Positions 6,786-8,816 of a stretch of 8,816 nt of DNA are shown here, one piece after another (position 1 is the first letter of the stretch; each line of letters opens with the position of its first letter). Origin of the DNA: Bifidobacteriaceae bacterium (GTDB lineage: Bacteria; Actinomycetota; Actinomycetes; Actinomycetales; WQXJ01); the NCBI GenBank assembly GCA_031278075.1, contig JAITLE010000146.1, positions 1 through 8,816 on the forward strand. The letters run 5' to 3'. Made by a program: the position numbers and the translations under genes. The notes under the pieces were generated by a model that was not told the DNA's origin, did not search any database, and was given only the letters and a program-made list of their open reading frames with translations.

Positions 6786-7026
6786 GGCGGGTCTGCGCGG
6801 CGCTGGGCGCGGCGGAGCGGGCTCGCCGTCCACGGCGGCCGGAGCGTGGGCGCGCGAGTGGGCGCAGCTCGGCCCCAGCGCCCGTCGGCTTGGGGGAGCG
6901 TGGCGCCATGGGCCAGCGGAGAGGTTTGGGCCGCAGCGGCCAGTGGGCCCAGATGCGGGCCGTGACGCGCCGAGTGACGGCGCCGACGTGGGGGCCATGG
7001 CGGGCTGGTCGGGCCGCCGTCGCGGT
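6786..7026. other. Divergent GC-rich spacer between helicase and methyltransferase genes
   Basis: About 240 bases of very G/C-rich sequence separate the two divergent -10 boxes. It contains several short TGGGC/GGGCC-type repeats, for example in 6901-6955, but no tandem array. The methyltransferase frame stays open leftward to about 6890. The added residues (Arg/Gly/Trp rich) do not look like the family, so I treat them as non-coding. I see no RNA gene. Confidence 0.4.
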
Positions 7027-7039
7027 TAGACTGCCTCGG
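7027..7039 (+). promoter_or_regulatory. Leaderless-type -10 box for the methyltransferase gene
   Basis: TAGACT (7027-7032) fits TANNNT and is followed by seven bases and the GTG at 7040. There is no Shine-Dalgarno sequence in between. The box falls exactly where a leaderless start at 7040 would need it, and it is the main reason for choosing this start over upstream in-frame codons. Confidence 0.55.
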
Positions 7040-7840
7040 GTGGAGGCGTATGTTCACGGCCACAGTGGCGCGGTGGCGAAAGCGCACTCCGTCAGGACCG
7101 TCGCCAACTCGGCGCCGCACTTGGCTGGACGGTTGCGGCCAGGCCTCCGGGTCCTTGACGCGGGCTCCGCGTCCGGCGCGTTGACCAGGGATTTGGCGGC
7201 TCGCGTGGCGCCGGGCCGGGTCACGGCTGTGGATCTGGCGCCGGATGTGGTCGCTCAGGCGCAGGCCGACCCAGCCCGTCCCTCGAACCTGGAGTTCCGC
7301 GTGGCGGACGTGACCGCGTTGCCGTTCGGTGACGCCGAGTTCGACGTGGTCCACATGCATCAGGTGCTCCATCACCTGTCCGAGCCGCTCGCCGCGATCC
7401 GCGAGCTGGCGCGCGTGGCACGGCCGGGCGGGATCGTCGCGCTGAGGGAAGCCGACTACGGCGCCGCGTTCTGGTTCCCGCCGGCGCCCGCCTGGCAGGC
7501 CTGGCGAGAGTGCTTTCAGCTAGTTGGCCGGGCCAGCGGCGGGGAGTTGGACGCCGGCCGGCGTCTGCGTGCCTGGCTTGACGCGGCCGGCCTCACGGCG
7601 TTCGCCCAGTTCAGCGGATCGCTGTGGACCTATCCGGGCTTGGCGCCAGCCAGCGAGATCGCCGCGAGCTGGGCAGACCGCTTAACCGAGGCGCATTTCG
7701 CGGGCCTGGCGGCGGCCGCCGGCGTGGCCGACGAGTCCTCCCTGGCCGCGACCGCCAAGGGTCTGATCGAATGGGGCCGTTCCCCGGCCCCGTTCTTCGC
7801 GATCCCGCACGTCGAGGCGCTGATCCAACTTCCGGGCTGA
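7040..7840 (+). CDS. Class I SAM-dependent methyltransferase (UbiE/COG2226-like)
   Basis: With the GTG start the protein has 266 residues, normal for small-molecule methyltransferases of this type. It is presumably a cytosolic enzyme transferring a methyl group from S-adenosylmethionine to an unknown substrate. The N-terminus EAYVHGHSGAVAKAHSVRT (2-20) matches family members that begin with a similar Tyr-His-Gly-His block. Motif I is VLDAGSASGALTRDLA (38-53). The acidic ribose-binding residue is Asp65 in VTAVDLAPDVV. DVTALPFGDAEFD (90-102), HMHQVLHHL (105-113) and ARPGGIVALREADYG (127-141) complete the Rossmann core. The second half (150-266) is the substrate cap. Motif I reads GSASG where GxGxG-like sequences are usual, so the middle Gly is Ala. 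The gene diverges from the helicase and is followed by a hairpin. The substrate is not predictable. Confidence 0.88.
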   Translation: MEAYVHGHSGAVAKAHSVRTVANSAPHLAGRLRPGLRVLDAGSASGALTRDLAARVAPGRVTAVDLAPDVVAQAQADPARPSNLEFRVADVTALPFGDAEFDVVHMHQVLHHLSEPLAAIRELARVARPGGIVALREADYGAAFWFPPAPAWQAWRECFQLVGRASGGELDAGRRLRAWLDAAGLTAFAQFSGSLWTYPGLAPASEIAASWADRLTEAHFAGLAAAAGVADESSLAATAKGLIEWGRSPAPFFAIPHVEALIQLPG

Positions 7841-7875
7841 CCGCGGGGCCAGGCCGAACCGTGCCCGGACCCAGG

Positions 7876-7896
7876 CCGCCGCCGGCCTGGCGGCGG
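7876..7896 (+). terminator. GC-rich hairpin downstream of the methyltransferase gene
   Basis: CCGCCGCC (7876-7883) and GGCGGCGG (7889-7896) form a perfect 8-bp all-G/C stem with a five-base loop, starting 35 bases after the stop codon. There is no T-run after it. Such U-less hairpins are common candidates for terminators in high-G+C actinobacteria, but activity is not certain. The next gene has its own promoter-like box further on. Confidence 0.45.
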
Positions 7897-7965
7897 GCCG
7901 ACATCTGGGATCCGACACCCCAGGCCGGTCGCCGGAGCGGTCGCCGGGCCGCGCCGCCGACCGCC

Positions 7966-7977
7966 TACCCTAGAGGG
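7966..7977 (+). promoter_or_regulatory. Leaderless-type -10 box for the FAH-family gene
   Basis: TACCCT (7966-7971) fits TANNNT and is followed by six bases (AGAGGG) and the ATG at 7978. The AGAGGG touches the ATG, too close to serve as a Shine-Dalgarno sequence, so a leaderless transcript is the simpler reading. Confidence 0.5.
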
Positions 7978-8814
7978 ATGCGAATAGCGCGTTTCACGCT
8001 CGGGGAAGACCCGGTCTACGGGGTGGTCCAGGGCGAAGAGGGCGAAGAGGTGGTCCACGCGGTCGGCGGCGATCCGCTCTACACGGAGATCACCCCGACC
8101 GGCCTCACCTATGACCTGCAAGACGTGCGCCTCCTGGCGCCGGTGATCCCCAGATCCAAGGTGCTCGGCGTGGCCGGCAATTACCGCGGCCTGGCCCGCG
8201 CGGCCAATGACCGGGACGGTGACCCGGCCAATGACCGGGACCGTGACCCGGCCAGCGACCCGGCCAGCGACCGGGCCAGCGACCGGGCCAGCGACCCGGC
8301 CAGCGACCGGGACCGTGACCCGGCCCGCGGCAACCGCGACCCGGCCCGCGCCAACCCGACCCGCGGCCAGGCCGTGCCCCCACCACAGCGCGCGCCGATC
8401 TGGTTCAGCAAACCGAACACCTCCGTCGCCGGCCCCGGCGACCCGATCGTGCTGGACATCCACGAATCGGCCCCCGCCTACCACGAAGCGGAGCTGGCGC
8501 TGATCATCGGGCGGATCGCCAAGGACATCCCAGCGGCGGACGCGCCCAAGGCGATCCTCGGCTACACGGTCGCGGGCGACGTCGGCTACCGCCACGATCT
8601 GCGGGGACGTGACGAGGATGGCGCCGTCGATCTTGACGGAATTGAACAGCGAGATCTGGACATCGCCGGTGCCCGGCGGCGTATCGACGATGAGGTAATC
8701 GAGCGGCGACCACAGCGTCTTCTTGAGCAGATGGTCGATCATCATGTGGACAAACGGTCCCTTCCAGAGCACGGAAATGTCCCGCCGGATACCGTTGCCG
8801 AGCGAAAGAGTCTC
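7978..8814 (+). CDS. Fumarylacetoacetate hydrolase (FAH) family protein, N-terminal part; 3' end lost in a chimeric junction
   Basis: FAH-family enzymes are cytosolic, metal-dependent hydrolases, isomerases or decarboxylases acting on C-C bonds of 2-oxo acids. The start MRIARFTLGEDPVYGVVQG and DVRLLAPVIPRSKVLGVAGNY (49-69) match actinobacterial members closely. PIWFSKPNTSVAGPGDPIVL (140-159) is the substrate-site region. YHEAELALIIGR (168-179) supplies metal ligands Glu170 and Glu172, and GYTVAGDV (195-202) supplies Asp201. Between Tyr69 and Pro140 an Asp/Arg/Ala/Pro-rich low-complexity stretch (about 75-138) replaces what is normally a linker of about 15-20 residues. Similarity stops after Val202 (base 8583). 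The frame stays open to the window edge but from there reads the antisense of an Mrp-like gene, so residues after 202 are not FAH. The real C-terminal half is missing, and whether in nature or only in this assembly cannot be told here. Confidence 0.75.
   Translation, partial: MRIARFTLGEDPVYGVVQGEEGEEVVHAVGGDPLYTEITPTGLTYDLQDVRLLAPVIPRSKVLGVAGNYRGLARAANDRDGDPANDRDRDPASDPASDRASDRASDPASDRDRDPARGNRDPARANPTRGQAVPPPQRAPIWFSKPNTSVAGPGDPIVLDIHESAPAYHEAELALIIGRIAKDIPAADAPKAILGYTVAGDVGYRHDLRGRDEDGAVDLDGIEQRDLDIAGARRRIDDEVIERRPQRLLEQMVDHHVDKRSLPEHGNVPPDTVAERKSL
8209..8328 (+). repeat. In-frame 12-bp tandem repeat inside the FAH-family gene
   Basis: Ten 12-base units run head to tail, of types GAC CCG GCC AGC, GAC CGG GCC AGC and GAC CGG GAC CGT. 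They encode DPAS, DRAS and DRDR, and degenerate copies continue to about 8361. The unit length is a multiple of three, so the frame is kept. The insert falls between conserved FAH blocks, in a surface linker, which suggests slippage growth that the protein tolerates. It could also be an assembly or sequencing error, since short G/C repeats are difficult. Confidence 0.85.
8578..8814 (-). CDS. Mrp/ApbC (Nbp35-type) P-loop ATPase, internal fragment on a chimeric end
   Basis: Read on the minus strand from the window edge, the frame gives GNGIRRDISVLWKGPFVHM, then a segment ending in SPLDYLIVDTPPGTGDVQIS, then KIDGAILVTSPQIVAVADV. This matches the middle of Mrp/ApbC ATPases, cytosolic iron-sulfur cluster carriers. 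The Walker B-like block VDTPPGTGD and the TSPQ block are clear. The P-loop end (GKGGVGKS) would lie beyond the window and the C-terminal part is absent, because similarity ends near 8572-8583 where the FAH gene begins on the other strand. G+C over 8641-8816 is 102 of 176 (58%), against about 70% in the FAH part at 8461-8520. I take this as DNA from another source joined here, by misassembly or less likely by recombination. Confidence 0.75.
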
Positions 8815-8816
8815 GA

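Noticed and set aside
5472..6965. 497-codon open frame on the + strand antisense to the helicase
   Set aside because: The helicase on the other strand has every SF2 motif in order, and the antisense product shows no family pattern.
6890..7039. N-terminal extension of the methyltransferase to an upstream in-frame start at 6890
   Set aside because: The extra 50 residues are Arg/Gly/Trp-rich and unlike the family, while the GTG at 7040 has a well-placed -10 box and gives a full-length family N-terminus.
8209..8328. CRISPR array or origin iterons
   Set aside because: The units are contiguous 12-mers without spacers, stay in the FAH reading frame and vary by codon. There is no cas or replication gene nearby.
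7630..8772. 380-codon minus-strand frame starting with Mrp-like sequence and continuing to 7630
   Set aside because: Only the first 65 or so codons are Mrp-like. The rest is antisense to the FAH repeat and the methyltransferase end and reads as arginine/glycine low complexity, so it is a junction artefact rather than a fusion protein.

Overview
The window looks like actinobacterial DNA (Actinomycetota). It has high G+C coding sequence with strong third-position G/C, GTG as well as ATG starts, an LPxTG-type sorting motif, a Ski2-like helicase with the C-terminal region (DUF3516) known mainly from actinobacteria, and start codons sitting 6-7 bases after a TANNNT-like -10 box, as in leaderless actinobacterial transcripts. 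I cannot name a genus. The right end appears chimeric, which suggests a draft or metagenomic contig.

Layout. 1-257: no convincing gene. 258-746 (-): RidA/YjgF-family protein. 747-963: divergent control region with inverted repeats and a possible promoter and ribosome binding site facing right. 964-4563 (+): a 1199-residue surface or secreted protein. It begins, unexpectedly, with what looks like the C-terminal sorting signal of another protein (LPVTG, membrane segment, arginines). A signal-peptide-like segment follows directly, then an Ig-like region, three or four YDG/MBG-type repeats, a PKD-like domain and fifteen 30-residue BspA/LRR-like repeats. 4542-6773 (-): DExH-box Ski2-like RNA helicase, overlapping the 3' end of the surface gene by 22 bases. 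6774-7039: divergent spacer. 7040-7840 (+): class I SAM-dependent methyltransferase, followed by a GC-rich hairpin. 7978 onward (+): the N-terminal part of a fumarylacetoacetate hydrolase (FAH) family protein, which carries an in-frame 12-bp tandem-repeat expansion. Near 8578-8586 the sequence switches to the antisense of an Mrp/ApbC-type ATPase of lower G+C (about 58% against about 70%), and this continues to the window end.

The genes do not form an obvious pathway. RidA (imine/enamine deaminase), helicase (RNA processing or decay), methyltransferase and FAH hydrolase are housekeeping or general metabolic functions, each apparently with its own promoter. The surface protein is the accessory element. 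I do not see a defence system, CRISPR array, transposase, integrase, rRNA or tRNA. The points most worth checking are the fused N-terminus and repeat array of the surface protein, the repeat insertion inside the FAH gene, and the chimeric right end.
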